This document shows, one piece after another, positions 33,962-43,695 of a stretch of DNA of 64,000 bases. The stretch lies in the NCBI RefSeq assembly GCF_033118175.1, contig NC_083681.1, positions 14,340,001 to 14,404,000 of the forward strand. The letters run 5' to 3'. The notes under the pieces were generated by a model that worked only from the letters and a program-made list of their open reading frames with translations, was not told where the DNA came from and made no database searches. The position numbers and the translations under genes are program-made. This stretch comes from Dama dama (Eukaryota; Chordata; Mammalia; Artiodactyla; Cervidae). Within the stretch, counting starts at the first letter, position 1. The number at the start of each line of letters is the position of its first letter.

Positions 33962-34943
33962 AAAGAAATGAAGCAGAGAGGAAAAACATAAAAAAAGAAT
34001 TAAAAGAAATGAAAACAACCTCAGAGACCTCTGGGACAATGTTAAATGCCCCAACATTCAAATCATAGGCATTCCAAAAAAGACAAAAAAAAAGCGTGAG
34101 GAAATACTTGAGGAGATAATCATCGAAAATTTCCTTAATATGGGAAGGAAATAGCCACCCAAGTCCAAGAAACCCAGAGCACCCCAAACAGGATAAACCC
34201 AAGACAAAACATCCCAAGACACATATTAATCAAACTGATAAAGATCAAACACAAAGAGTAAATATTAAAAGCAGCAAGGGACTGCCATATGACCCAGCAA
34301 TACCACTCCTGGGCATACACACTTAGGAAACTAGACCTGAAAGAGACACGTGCACCCCAGTGTTCATCGCAGCACTGTTTGTAACTGCCAGGACATGGAA
34401 GCAACCTAGATGCCCATCAGCAGACGAATGGATAAGGAAGCTATGGTACATATACACCATGGAATATTACTCAGCCATTAAAAAGAATTCACTTGAATCA
34501 GTTCTAATGAGATGGATGAAACTGGAGCCCATTATACAGAGTGAAGTAAGCCAGAAAGATAAAGACCAATACAGTATACTAACGCATATATATGGAATTT
34601 AAAAAGATGGTAATGATAACCCAATATGCAAAACAGAAAAAGAGACACAGATGCACAGAACAGACTTTTGGACTCTGTGGAGAAGGCGAGGGTGGGATGT
34701 TCTGAGAGAATAGCATTGAAACAAGTATACTATCAAGGGTGAAACAGACCAACAGCTGATCTTTCAATAAAACTCTCCAGGCCAGAAGGGAAAGGTAGGA
34801 CACATCTAAAATGATGAAAGAGAAAAACCTACACAGAGATTTCTCTACACAGCAGGGACCTCATTCAGATATGAAGAAGAAATAGAAAGCTTTACAGACA
34901 AGCAAAAGCTGAGAGAATTCAGCACCACCAAATCAGTTCTTCA
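33962..34943 (+). pseudogene. L1 ORF1 remnant
   Basis: The C-terminal half of L1 ORF1 (RNA-binding protein of the L1 particle) is recognisable: 'aaaagaaatgaaaacaacct', 'gaggagataatcatcgaaaa', 'aaacccagagcaccccaaac', 'aggataaacccaagacaaaa' up to 34280, then 'aacagctgatctttcaataa' to 'gagaattcagcaccaccaaa' (34751-34930). The N-terminal half, including the coiled coil, is deleted around 33935-33962. A 470-bp block from the L1 3' end sits inside it. Confidence 0.8.
34281..34750 (+). mobile_element. Ectopic L1 ORF2 C-terminus/3' UTR patch inside ORF1
   Basis: This block starts 'actgccatatgacccagcaa' and runs through 'tcatcgcagcactgtttgta', 'gatggataaggaagc'-like text, 'tggaatattactcagccatt' and 'gagggtgggatgttctgaga' to 'gtgaaacagacc'. 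That is the ORF2 C-terminal coding part plus the start of the 3' UTR. The same region occurs in its normal place at about 40935-41560. It has no A tail and no flanking duplication, and it replaces a short piece of ORF1 between 'gcagcaaggg' and 'aacagctgat'. Gene conversion, template switching or recombination fits better than ordinary insertion. Confidence 0.82.
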
Positions 34944-35056
34944 ACAAATACTAGAGTTGAGTCGTTGCCTTCACCTGACGCAGACGTGCCCTCACCTGCG
35001 CCCTGTCTTCGCGCCGCGTCGCTCTAGTCGGCTGCTGCCCACCGCCCACCTGCAGG

Positions 35057-35296
35057 ATGGCCCATAAGCAGATCTACTACTCGGACAAGTACTTCGATGA
35101 ACACTACGAATACCGACATGTCATGTTACCCAGAGAACTTTCCAAACAAGTACCCAAAACCCATCTGATGTCTGAAGAGGAGTGGAGGAGACTTGGTGTC
35201 CAACAGAGTCTAGGCTGGGTTCATTACATGATTCATGAACCAGAACCACACATCCTTCTCTTTAGACGGCCTCTTCCAAAAGATCAACAAAAATGA
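35057..35296 (+). CDS. CKS2: Intact CKS2 retrogene (cyclin-dependent kinase regulatory subunit 2)
   Basis: The 79-codon frame encodes what I recognise as a complete CKS2, the small nuclear/cytoplasmic adaptor that binds CDK1/CDK2 and docks phosphorylated CDK substrates. Phosphate-pocket residues expected for the family are present: K11, R20, S51, W54 and R71. The beta-hinge is intact as HEPEPH (60-65), and the tail ends DQQK, which distinguishes CKS2 from CKS1B. As far as I can recall it matches mammalian CKS2 without a change. The start has a strong context (A at -3, G at +4, caggATGg), and the frame ends with TGA at 35294. No promoter is demonstrated: upstream is L1 ORF1 debris, although about 100 bp of CpG-rich parental 5' UTR came with it. 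Whether it is transcribed is unknown; an intact frame may only mean recent origin. Confidence 0.93.
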   Translation: MAHKQIYYSDKYFDEHYEYRHVMLPRELSKQVPKTHLMSEEEWRRLGVQQSLGWVHYMIHEPEPHILLFRRPLPKDQQK

Positions 35297-35555
35297 AGCT
35301 TATCTGGGGATCATCAATTAAATCTTTCTCAAATTTAATGTATATGTGTATATAAGGTAGTATTCAGTGAATACTTGAAAAATGTACAAATTGTTCATCC
35401 ATACCTGTGCATGAGCTGTATTCTTCACAGCAACAGAGCTCAGTTAAATGCAACTGCAAGTAGGTTACTGTAAGGTGTTTTAAGACAAAAATTTCTTCTA
35501 GTCAGTTTTTCTTTTAATATAAGTGCCTGTTTGACTTTATCTGTTACTTTTGTTA

Positions 35556-35561
35556 AATAAA
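35556..35561 (+). terminator. Polyadenylation signal of the CKS2 retrocopy
   Basis: AATAAA within 'tgttaaataaagtttg', 20 bases before the A tail at 35582. This fixes the 3' end of the parental mRNA. Confidence 0.9.
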
Positions 35562-36775
35562 GTTTGTATGTTGCATTTATTAAAAAAAAAAAGACAAATA
35601 CTAAAGGATCTTCCCTAGACAGTAATGTCAGTAAAGGTTTTTAAAAATGAACCCAAAGCAACAAAGTAATGGTAACAGGATCATACTTATTAATAATCAC
35701 CTGATATATAAATTAGTTAAGTGCTCTGATCAAAAGACAAAGACTGGCTTAATGGATACAAAAACAAGACCCTTATATATGCTGTTTACAAGAGACCCAC
35801 CTCAAACCTAGGGACACATACAACTGAAAGTAAAGGGCTGGAAAAGGATATTTCATGCTAATGGTGGCCAAAATAAAGCAGGAGTAGTAATGCAATACTC
35901 ATATCAAATAAAATAGACTTTGAAATAAAAGACCATGATAAGAGACAAAGAAGGACACTACATAATGATCAAATGATCAATCCAAGAAGAAGATATAACA
36001 ATTGTAAATATATATGCACCCAACATAGGAGCATCTCAATATGTAAGGCAAATGCTAACAAGCATGAAAGGGGAAATTAGCCGTAACACAATGATAGTGG
36101 GGGGCTTTAATACCCCACTCACACCTATGGATAGATCAACCAAATAGAAAATTAGCAAGGAAACATAAGCTCTAAATGATACAATAGACCAGTTAGACCT
36201 AATTGATATCTATAGGACATTTTACCCAAAACAACGGAATACACATTTTTCTCAAGTGCACACAAAACATTCTCCAGGATAGATCACATCCTGGGCCATA
36301 AATCTAACCTTGGCAAATTCAAAAAAATTAAAGTAATTTCAATCATCTTTTCCAATCACAATGCAGTAAGATTAGATGTCAACTCTAAGGAAGAAAAAAA
36401 ACTATTAAAAATACAAACATGTAGAGGCTAAACAGCGCGCTTCTGAATAACCAACAGATCACAAAAGAAAAAAAAAAAGGAAATCAAAATATGCATAAAA
36501 CAAATGAAAATGAAAACATGACAACCCAAATCCTATGGGATTCAGTAAAAGCAGTGCTGAGAGGGAGATTCATAGCAATTCAAGCCTACCTCTAGAAATA
36601 TTAAAAATAACATAACTTTACATCTAAAGCAAGAAGAAAAAGAAGAAAAGAAGAACCACAAAGTTAGTAGAAGGAACTTAAAAAAAAAAAAAAGAAGAAG
36701 AAGAAGAATCATAAAAAATCAGAGCAGAAATAAATGAAAAAGAAGCAGAAGAGACTATAGAAGCAATCAGCAAAA

Positions 36776-36806
36776 CTAAAAGCTGGTTCTTTGAACCAGC
36801 TTTTAG
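36776..36806. repeat. 14-bp perfect inverted repeat replacing ORF2 sequence
   Basis: Arms 'ctaaaagctggttc' (36776-36789) and 'gaaccagcttttag' (36793-36806) are exact reverse complements with a TTT loop. L1 normally continues from 'aaaagctggtt' into different sequence before 'acaaatcattagccagac'. So the right arm looks copied from the left. Confidence 0.85.
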
Positions 36807-37661
36807 ACAAATCATTAGCCAGACCCATCAAGGAAAAAGGGAGAAGAATCAAGTCAGTAAAATTAGAAATGAAAATGGGGAAATCACAACAGACAACAGA
36901 GAAATACAAAAGATCATAAGAGACTACTATGAGCAATTAAATGCCAATAAAATGGGCAACTTGGAAGAAATGGACAAATTCTTAGAAAAGTATAGCCTTA
37001 CAAAACTGAACCAGGAAGAACAAGAAAAAAAAAAAATTTTTTTTAAAAAGAAAATCTTAACAAACCCACCACAAGCACAGAAATCAAAGCTGTAATCAAA
37101 AATCTTCCAAGAAAAAAAGCCCAGGACCAGATAGCTTCACCAGTGAATTCTACCAAAAATTTAGAGAAGAGCTAACACCTATCCTACTCAAACTCTTCCA
37201 GAAAATTGCAGAGGAAGGTAAACTCCCAAACTCATTCTATGAGGCCACCATCACTCTAATACCAAAACCAGAAAAGGTGCCACAGAAAAAGAAAACTACA
37301 GGCCAATATCACTGATGAAAATATATGCAAAAATCTTCAACAAATTCTAGCAAACAGAATCCAACAACATATTAAAAAGACCATACATCATGACCAATTG
37401 GGCTTTATCCCAGGGATAAAAGGATTCTTCAATATTCACAAATCAATGAATGTGATACACCATATTAACAAACTGAAAGATAAAAACCATATGACTATCT
37501 TAATAGATGCAGAGAAAGCCTTTGACAAAATTTAATACTCATTTATAATAAAAACTCTACAGAAAGCAAGCATAGGAGGAATATACCTCAATGTAATAAA
37601 AGTCATATACAGCAAAAACACAGCAAGAATTATCCTTAATGGTTAAATACAGAAAACATTC

Positions 37662-38327
37662 TGAGAGAGTCAATTCCTAGGCAGGTTGATAAGAAGTCCA
37701 GGTTCCCTGAAGAGGAAAAGGGGGTCTGGGGCTTTCAAGGAGGCGGAAAGGACAATTTTTTTTGTTTTGTTTTTTTGGTGTTTTTTTTGCCCTCTACATT
37801 CCTTAGTCACATAAAACATTTTTTTTTTTTTTCCCTTTAAGCCTCAAACTGATGATTACACAACAAACAATTCAGTTTAAACTCTATACTAGGGATTATA
37901 TAAAAACAATGTATCCTGCTTGAGGACAGTTTCTCCTTCTGGAAAACTTCTGACTAATCCTGATATTTTAGAATGTATATATGGGAGTGGGTCTGGTAGG
38001 ATCTTTCTATTATTAAGTTCTAATCCTGTTATCCTAAAATGCAAATTGTGAGAGTGAGTCTAATAAGATCTTTACAACCTTGAGACATTCTTTTGATTTA
38101 TTGTAATAATTAGTTAAAAAGTATATAACTCCCTTACTAACACTAGCAAGGGGGGCATTCTCCATCCCTCTTCTGATGTCTATATTAGAAGCTTACTCTG
38201 TTCCTTTTATTACTTTAATAAAACTATGCTACACAAAAGTTCTTTAGTGATCAAGTCTGGTCTCTGGTGCTGAAGATAAATCTTCTTCAGAGATCATGAA
38301 TTTGGCATTGTTCACCATAAGCTATCA
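37662..38327 (+). mobile_element. ERV1-like solo LTR (family B) in L1 ORF2
   Basis: A 666-bp LTR with TG...CA ends (tgagagagtcaattcctagg ... ataagctatca). It has a TATA-like 'gtatataact' at 38121-38130 and AATAAA at 38217-38222. The perfect 4-bp repeat 'attc' at 37658-37661 and 38328-38331 flanks it, and L1 ORF2 text resumes directly on both sides. Four-base duplications are typical of gammaretrovirus-like (ERV1) integration. No gag, pol or env lies beside it, so it is a solo LTR left by recombination. Its 3' half resembles the LTR at 19236-20013. Confidence 0.85.
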
Positions 38328-38607
38328 ATTCCCTCTAAAATCAGGAACAAGACAAGGGTGCCCACTCCCACCACTACTATTCAACATAGTTTTGGAAGTC
38401 CTAACCACAACAATAAGAGAAGAAAAAGAAATAAAAGGAATCTAGACTGGAAAAGAAGAAGCAAAATTCTCACTGTTTGCAGATGACATGATTCTCTACA
38501 TAGAAAATCCTAAAGACACAACCAGAATATTACTAGTGCTAATAAGTGACAATAGTAAAGTTGCAGGATATAAAATTAGTGCACAGAAATTATTTGCATT
38601 CCTATAT

Positions 38608-39589
38608 GCAGGTCAGGAAGCAACAGTTAGAACTGGACATGGACCAATAGCCTGGTTCCAAATAGGAAAAGGAGTAGGTCAAGGCTGTATATTGTAACCC
38701 TGCTTATTTAACTTTGATGCAGAGTACATTATGAGAAATGCTGGGCTGGAAGAAGCACAAGCTGGAATCAAGATTGCTGGGAGAAATATCAATAACCTCA
38801 GATATGCAGATGACACCACCCTTATGGCAGAAAGTGAAGGAACTAAAAAGCCTCTTGATGAAAGTGAAAGAGGAGAGTGAAAAAGTTGGCTTAAAGCTCA
38901 ACATTCAGAAAACTAAGATCATGGCATCTGGTCCCATCACTTCATGGGAAATAGATGGGGAAACAGTGGAAGCAGTGTCAGGCTGTTTTTTTTTTTTTTT
39001 GGTCTCCAAAATCACTGCAGATGGTGATTGCAGCCATGAAATTAAAAGACACTTACTCCTTGGAAGGAAGGTTTTGACCAACCTAGATAGCATATTAAAA
39101 AGCAGAGACATTACTTTGCCAACAAAGGTCCGTCTGGTCAATGTTATGGTTTTTCCAGTGGTCATGTATGGATGTGAGAGTTGGACTGTGAAGAAAGCTG
39201 AGCACCGAAAAATTGATGCTTTTGAACTGTAGTGTTGGACAAGACTCTTGAGAGTCCCTTGGACTGCAAGGAGATCCAGCCAGTCCATCCTAAAGATCAG
39301 TCCTGGGTGTTCATTGGAAGGACTGATGCTGAAGCTGAAACTTCAATACTTTGGCCACGTCATGCAAAGGGTTGACTCATTGGAAAAGACCCTGATGCTG
39401 GGAAAGACTGAAGGCAGGAGGAGAAGGGGAAGACAGATGATGAGATCGTTAGATGGCATCACCAACTCAATGGACCTAAGTTTGTGTAAACTCTGGGAGT
39501 TGGTGATGGACAGGGAGGCCTGGCATGGTACGATTCATGGGGTCACAAAGAGTCAGACACAACTGAGCAACTAAACTGAACTGAACTGA
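38608..39589 (+). mobile_element. BovB LINE, RT-to-3' end fragment in L1 ORF2
   Basis: Sense BovB from 'tgcaggtcaggaagcaacag' to 'ctgaactgaactga'. The frame at 38738-39232 encodes part of the RT domain and downstream connection (MKVKEESEKVGLKLNIQKTK, RRSSQSILK further on), broken by a 15-T run at 38986-39000 and other frameshifts. L1 text resumes on both sides (cattcctata ... cactaacaatgg). A closely similar copy lies at 48464-49470. Confidence 0.93.
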
Positions 39590-40310
39590 CACTAACAATG
39601 GAAAAACAGAAAGAGAAATTAATGAAACAATCCCATTCACCATTGCAATGAAAAATATAAAATACTTAGGAATAAATTTACCTAAAGAAACAAAAGGCCT
39701 ATCTATAGAAAACTATAAAACTCTGATGAAAGAAATCAAAGATGACACAAAGAGATGGAGAAATATACCATGCTCATGGATTGGAATAATCAATATAGTG
39801 AAAATGAGTATACTATCCAAAGCAGTCTATAGATTCAGCACAATCCCTATCAAGCTACCAATGGTATTTTTCACAGAACTATAATAAATGATTTCACAGT
39901 TTGTATGGAAACACAAAAATCCTTGAATAACCAAAGCAATCTTGAGAAAGAAGAATGGAGCTGGAGGAATCAACCTGCCTGGCTTCAGACTATATAGCAA
40001 AGCTACAGTCATCAAGACAATATGTACTGACACAAAGACAGAAATATAGATCAATGGAACAAAATAAAAAGCCAAGAGATAAATCCAGACACGTATGGAC
40101 ACCTTATCTTTGACAAAGGAGGCAAAAATATACAATGGAGAAAAGACAATCTCTTAAACAATGGGTCAATCACCACTTTTGTGCTTGGAAAACTGGTCAA
40201 CCACCTGTAAAAGAATTAACTTAGAACTCTTTCTAACACCACACACAAAAATAAACTCAAAATGGATTAACGATCTAATTGTAAGACCAGAAGCTATAAA
40301 ACTCTCAGAT

Positions 40311-40412
40311 GAAAACATAGGCAGAACACTCTCTGACATAAATCACAGCAAGACCCTCTATGAAAACATAGGCAGAACACTCTCTGACATAAATCACAGC
40401 AAGACCCTCTAT
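40311..40412 (+). repeat. Perfect 51-bp tandem duplication in L1 ORF2
   Basis: The unit starting 'gaaaacataggcagaacact' and ending 'gcaagaccctctat' occurs at 40311-40361 and again, identically, at 40362-40412. The unit is 17 codons, so the local frame is kept (ENIGRTLSDINHSKTLY twice). Perfect identity implies an event much younger than the surrounding L1. Confidence 0.97.
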
Positions 40413-41285
40413 GATTCACCTCCCAGAGTAATGGCAATGAAAACCAAAATAAACAAACAAATGGGACTTATTTAAACTTAAAGCTTTTGCACAATTGAGG
40501 AAACTATAAGAAAAGTGAAAAGACAGCCTTCAGAATGGGAGAAAATAATAGCAGACAAAGCAACTGACAAAGAATTAATCTAAAAAATATACAAGAAGCT
40601 CATGAAGTTCAATACCAGAAAAATTAATGACCCAATCCAAAAATGGGCCAAAGAACTAAACAGACGTTTCTCCACTGAAGACATACAGATGGTTAACAAA
40701 CTCATGAAAAGATGCTCAACACCACTCATTATCAGAGATATGCAAATCAAGACCACAATGAGGTACCATCTCATTGTGAGGTCTGAATGACTGCCATCAA
40801 AATATCTATAGATAATAAATGCTGGAGAGGATATGGAGAAAAAGGAACCCTCTTACTCTGTTGATGGGGATGCAAACTAGTACAGCTATTACGGAGAACA
40901 GTGTGGAGATTCTTTAAAAACCTGGAAACAGAATTACCATATGACCCAGCAATCCCACTGCTAGGCATATACACCAAATAAACCAGAATTTAAAGAGATA
41001 TGTACCCCAATGTTCATTGCAGCATGGTTTACAATAGCTAGGACATGGAGCAACCTACATGTCCATCAGCAGATGAATGGATAAGGAAGCTGTGGTACAT
41101 ATACACAATGGAATATTACTCAGCTATAAAAAGAATGCATTTGAGTCACTTTTAATGAGGTGGATGAAACTGGAGCCTATTCTACAGAGTGAAATAATCC
41201 AGAAAGAGAAACACCAATACAGTATATCAATGCATATGTATGGATTTTAGAAGATGGTAGCAATAACCCTATATGCAAAACATCT

Positions 41286-41438
41286 GCTGCTGCTGCTGCT
41301 AAGTCGCTTCAGTCATGTCCGACTCTGTGCGACCCCATAGATGGCAGCCCACTAGGCTCTGCCATCCCTGGGATTCTCCAGGCAAGAACACTGGAGTGGG
41401 TTGCCCTTTCCTTTTCCAATGAAGGAAAGTGAAAAGTG
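41286..41438 (-). mobile_element. Bov-A2 SINE (partial, antisense) in L1 3' UTR
   Basis: A reversed Bov-A2: a CTG-repeat end (reversed GCA-rich tail, about 41284-41300), then 'aagtcgcttcagtcatgtcc', 'tgtgcgaccccatagatggc' and 'gaacactggagtgggttgcc', ending 'gaaagtgaaaagtg'. The repeat 'aacatct' at 41279-41285 and 41439-41445 flanks it. Only one of the two BovA-type monomers remains. Confidence 0.9.
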
Positions 41439-41770
41439 AACATCTAAAGAGACACAGATATAAAGAACAGACTTTTGGACAAAGTGGAAGAAGGCAAAGG
41501 CGGGACGATATGAGAGAATAACATTGAAACATATATATTACTATATGTAAAATAGATGACCAGTGCGAGTTTGATGCATAAAGCAGGGCACTCAAAACTG
41601 GTACTCTGGGACAACCCAGAGGTATGGCGCAGGGAGGAGGTAGGCCAGAATTCAGGATACTGGGACACATGTACACCCATGGCTGTTTCAAGTTGATGTA
41701 TGGCAGAGGTCACCACAATATTGTAAAGTAATTAGCCTCCAATTAAAATAAATACATTAATTAAAAAAAA

Positions 41771-42592
41771 AAGATTTCAACTCTGGTGGTAGGTGGTGGA
41801 GACAGCTTCTAGTACAATATGAGAGTCCAACTGATAAAATTTTCATCTGTTTTGAGTTGGTATGATGTTTGTAAAAGACAATGTCTGTGTGCACATGATG
41901 ATATATACAAGGATGATGAAATTGCATATGTATTACTAAGTTGCATTGTTGCCTTATAGGCAGATAATTAAAAACTTAGGACAAGTAACAAGTAATTGAT
42001 AACTGAATATGAAAGTCATACAGTTTCTTTGGTAGTTTACAAAGAAACCTTCATTTTTATGCAGTGAATGAGCATGAAGATAGTTGAATACTCAGCCTGG
42101 GCAAATGTGTTATTCCTAAATCATGGCCCTAATTTGGAAAACTAGGAATCCTGCTACAGGGGATGAAGATATTTTGGTGGATGACCCCAAAATGTTTGTT
42201 TCTCAGATTTCTCTAGGCATTCTGGGCCTATAAATGTGGTATATCCCTGCCTATTAAAGCTAGTACCCTACCTGTACAGAAAAGTAATGCATAATTATTT
42301 CACTCAAAAGGCAAAGGTGACCACCCCAAAAGCTGTCTCCACGGTTGCCACCCCTGTAACTCTAAAATCCAGGTTAAGTCATAGTGTAATCTATCCAGGG
42401 GCAAATGGTGCCAGATAAAAGGAAAGAAAAAAGAAAAAAAAAAAAAAACAGGACTTCACATCAAAGAAGCTGTCTATCTCAGAGAATCCAACCTATGATA
42501 TCACGTGATGGAGTAATTCCCATGTATTTACCAAAGAAGATTGACGACTGAATTGTTTGAGAAGAAAACATTAATATGTGATTATATGTACA
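41771..42592. other. Unassigned intergenic DNA
   Basis: Nothing recognised. The A-rich tract at about 42420-42448 could be a decayed tail of an unidentified insert to its left. Confidence 0.5.
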
Positions 42593-42804
42593 TGTGTCCA
42601 TGCTCAGTCACTTCAGTCTTGTCTGACTCTTTGTGATACCATGGACTGTAGCCTCTGTCCATGATATTTTCCCAGCAAGAATAATGGAGTGGGTTGTCAT
42701 GCCCTCCTCAGGGGATCTTTCCAACCCAGGGATTGAATGCAACTCTCCTGCATCTCCTGCGTTACAGGTGGATTCTTTAACTGCTGAGCCATTGGGGAAG
42801 TCCA
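42593..42804 (-). mobile_element. Bov-tA SINE (antisense) with 12-bp target duplication
   Basis: Reversed: tail 'cttgtctgactctttgtgat' first, head 'ctgctgagccattggggaag' last. The perfect repeat 'attatatgtaca' at 42581-42592 and 42805-42816 flanks it. Confidence 0.93.
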
Positions 42805-42816
42805 ATTATATGTACA

Positions 42817-43209
42817 AGAAATTCATTTTAAGGAACATGTGCAAAAATTAAAGGGGGAGTTTTGTGGTAGTCTTCATAGCATAATACAGGCCTGACCACT
42901 GTGAAAACATAGGATGAAGGAAGGATTAAATAGGAATCATCTCACACTGCAGTTTTGAGACTCTATCTGACTAATGGGACACAGCAAAGAAATATGGCCT
43001 GTTAGAGGAGTCCTGCACTGGGTAAAAATGGCTCAGATCAGGGCTTAGTCATTGGCTAGGAACAGCCTGGGGCAAGCATGATGCTGACAGCAAACTGCCA
43101 TCTCAGCAGATACAAAGATGTGACAGCTGGAGATTGTCAGTCAGCTGTGCTCCCTGGAGCAAGCTACCTTGAAAGCATATCTGAGCAGTTCAACTACATG
43201 GCCATAAAA
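42817..43209. other. Unassigned DNA, possibly LTR-derived
   Basis: The stretch around 43000-43180 ('gtcattggctaggaacagcc') is GC-richer and may belong to an LTR, but I found no boundaries. Confidence 0.35.
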
Positions 43210-43695
43210 ATCACATATGACTACACAAAGAATGCACACAAAAGTTCATAGAATCTTTATTCATAATAGTCCAGGTCAGCAAACAACCCAAATGTCCATC
43301 AAAAGCTAAGCATATGGCATATCCTTACAGTGAAATGTTACTCAGAAACAATGTGACAAGCTACTTATGTGCAACAACATGGAAGAAGCTCAAAACTTGT
43401 GTGCTGAGTACATGAAGCCAGAGAGCAAAAGATGTTGAGTCAAACAATTCTATTTACATGAAGTTCTAGAGCAAACAAAACCCATGTATATCAATAGAAA
43501 TTTGACCAGTGGTTACCTGGAGCAGGGATTGCAAGGTACTTGGTTATGAAAGGTCAGGAGAGAACTTTTGGTGGTGCTGAGTATCACAATTGAAACCATG
43601 AATTCATGTTTGGTACATTTATCAACTTGTACTCTGAAAATGGTGATACATTATTTTTTGTAAATTATATATCTATAAAGTTGCTTTAAAAAAAT
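43210..43695 (+). mobile_element. Old L1 LINE 3' end
   Basis: Sense order: 'ttcatagaatctttattcat', 'aaatgtccatcaaaagctaa', 'gtgaaatgttactcagaaac', 'agttctagagcaaacaaaac', 'tttgaccagtggttacctgg' and 'tcaacttgtactctgaaaat', ending in an A-rich tail. Typical of older mammalian L1 (L1M) 3' ends. Confidence 0.75.

Larger units (their letters stand above)
34954..35593 (+). mobile_element. CKS2: CKS2 processed retrocopy (whole unit)
   Basis: A full mRNA-like unit: GC-rich 5' UTR (34954-35056), CDS (35057-35296), 3' UTR, AATAAA at 35556-35561, and an 11-base A tail at 35582-35592. It is flanked by the direct repeat 'acaaatacta' at 34944-34953 and 35594-35603, which in uninterrupted L1 is one copy running into 'aaggatcttcc'. 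There are no introns, whereas the parental gene is known to have three exons. These are the marks of L1-mediated retroposition. It lies between the ORF1 and ORF2 remnants, in the same orientation as the L1. Confidence 0.95.
35660..41250 (+). pseudogene. L1 ORF2 remnant (endonuclease and reverse transcriptase)
   Basis: Broken copy of the L1 ORF2 protein, which nicks target DNA and reverse-transcribes L1 RNA. The endonuclease part runs about 35670-36400 (agagacccacctcaaaccta; atatatgcacccaacatagg). The RT part runs 37080-38600, including the region of the conserved FADD motif at 38477-38488 (tttgcagatgacatg). The C-terminal part continues 39590-41250. Numerous stops and frameshifts are visible. 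Coding is interrupted by an LTR (37662-38327) and a BovB (38608-39589), and carries an inverted repeat (36776) and a 51-bp tandem duplication (40311). Confidence 0.88.
30805..41770 (+). mobile_element. Near-complete bovine-type L1, heavily interrupted
   Basis: One L1 can be followed from its 5' UTR (aggtgatcctaagatgctgg at about 30808) through an ORF1 remnant, an inter-ORF spacer, an ORF2 remnant and 3' UTR to an A tail at 41763-41772. The flanks 'aagactcaac' (30795-30804) and 'aagatttcaac' (41771-41781) differ by one small change and are a plausible target duplication. Inside lie two BovB pieces, a Bov-tA, a Bov-A2, an ERV LTR, the CKS2 retrocopy and an ectopic patch of L1 3' sequence. ORF1 has lost its first half and ORF2 has many stops, so the element is dead. 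Confidence 0.88.

Noticed and set aside
34360..34602. 80-codon frame upstream of CKS2
   Set aside because: It is L1 ORF2 C-terminal coding sequence within the ectopic patch, not a separate gene.
34954..35593. CKS2 as the parental multi-exon gene
   Set aside because: No introns, an A tail and flanking target duplications show a retrocopy.
37662..38327. A provirus with coding genes
   Set aside because: Only one LTR is present and L1 sequence resumes on both sides; no gag, pol or env.
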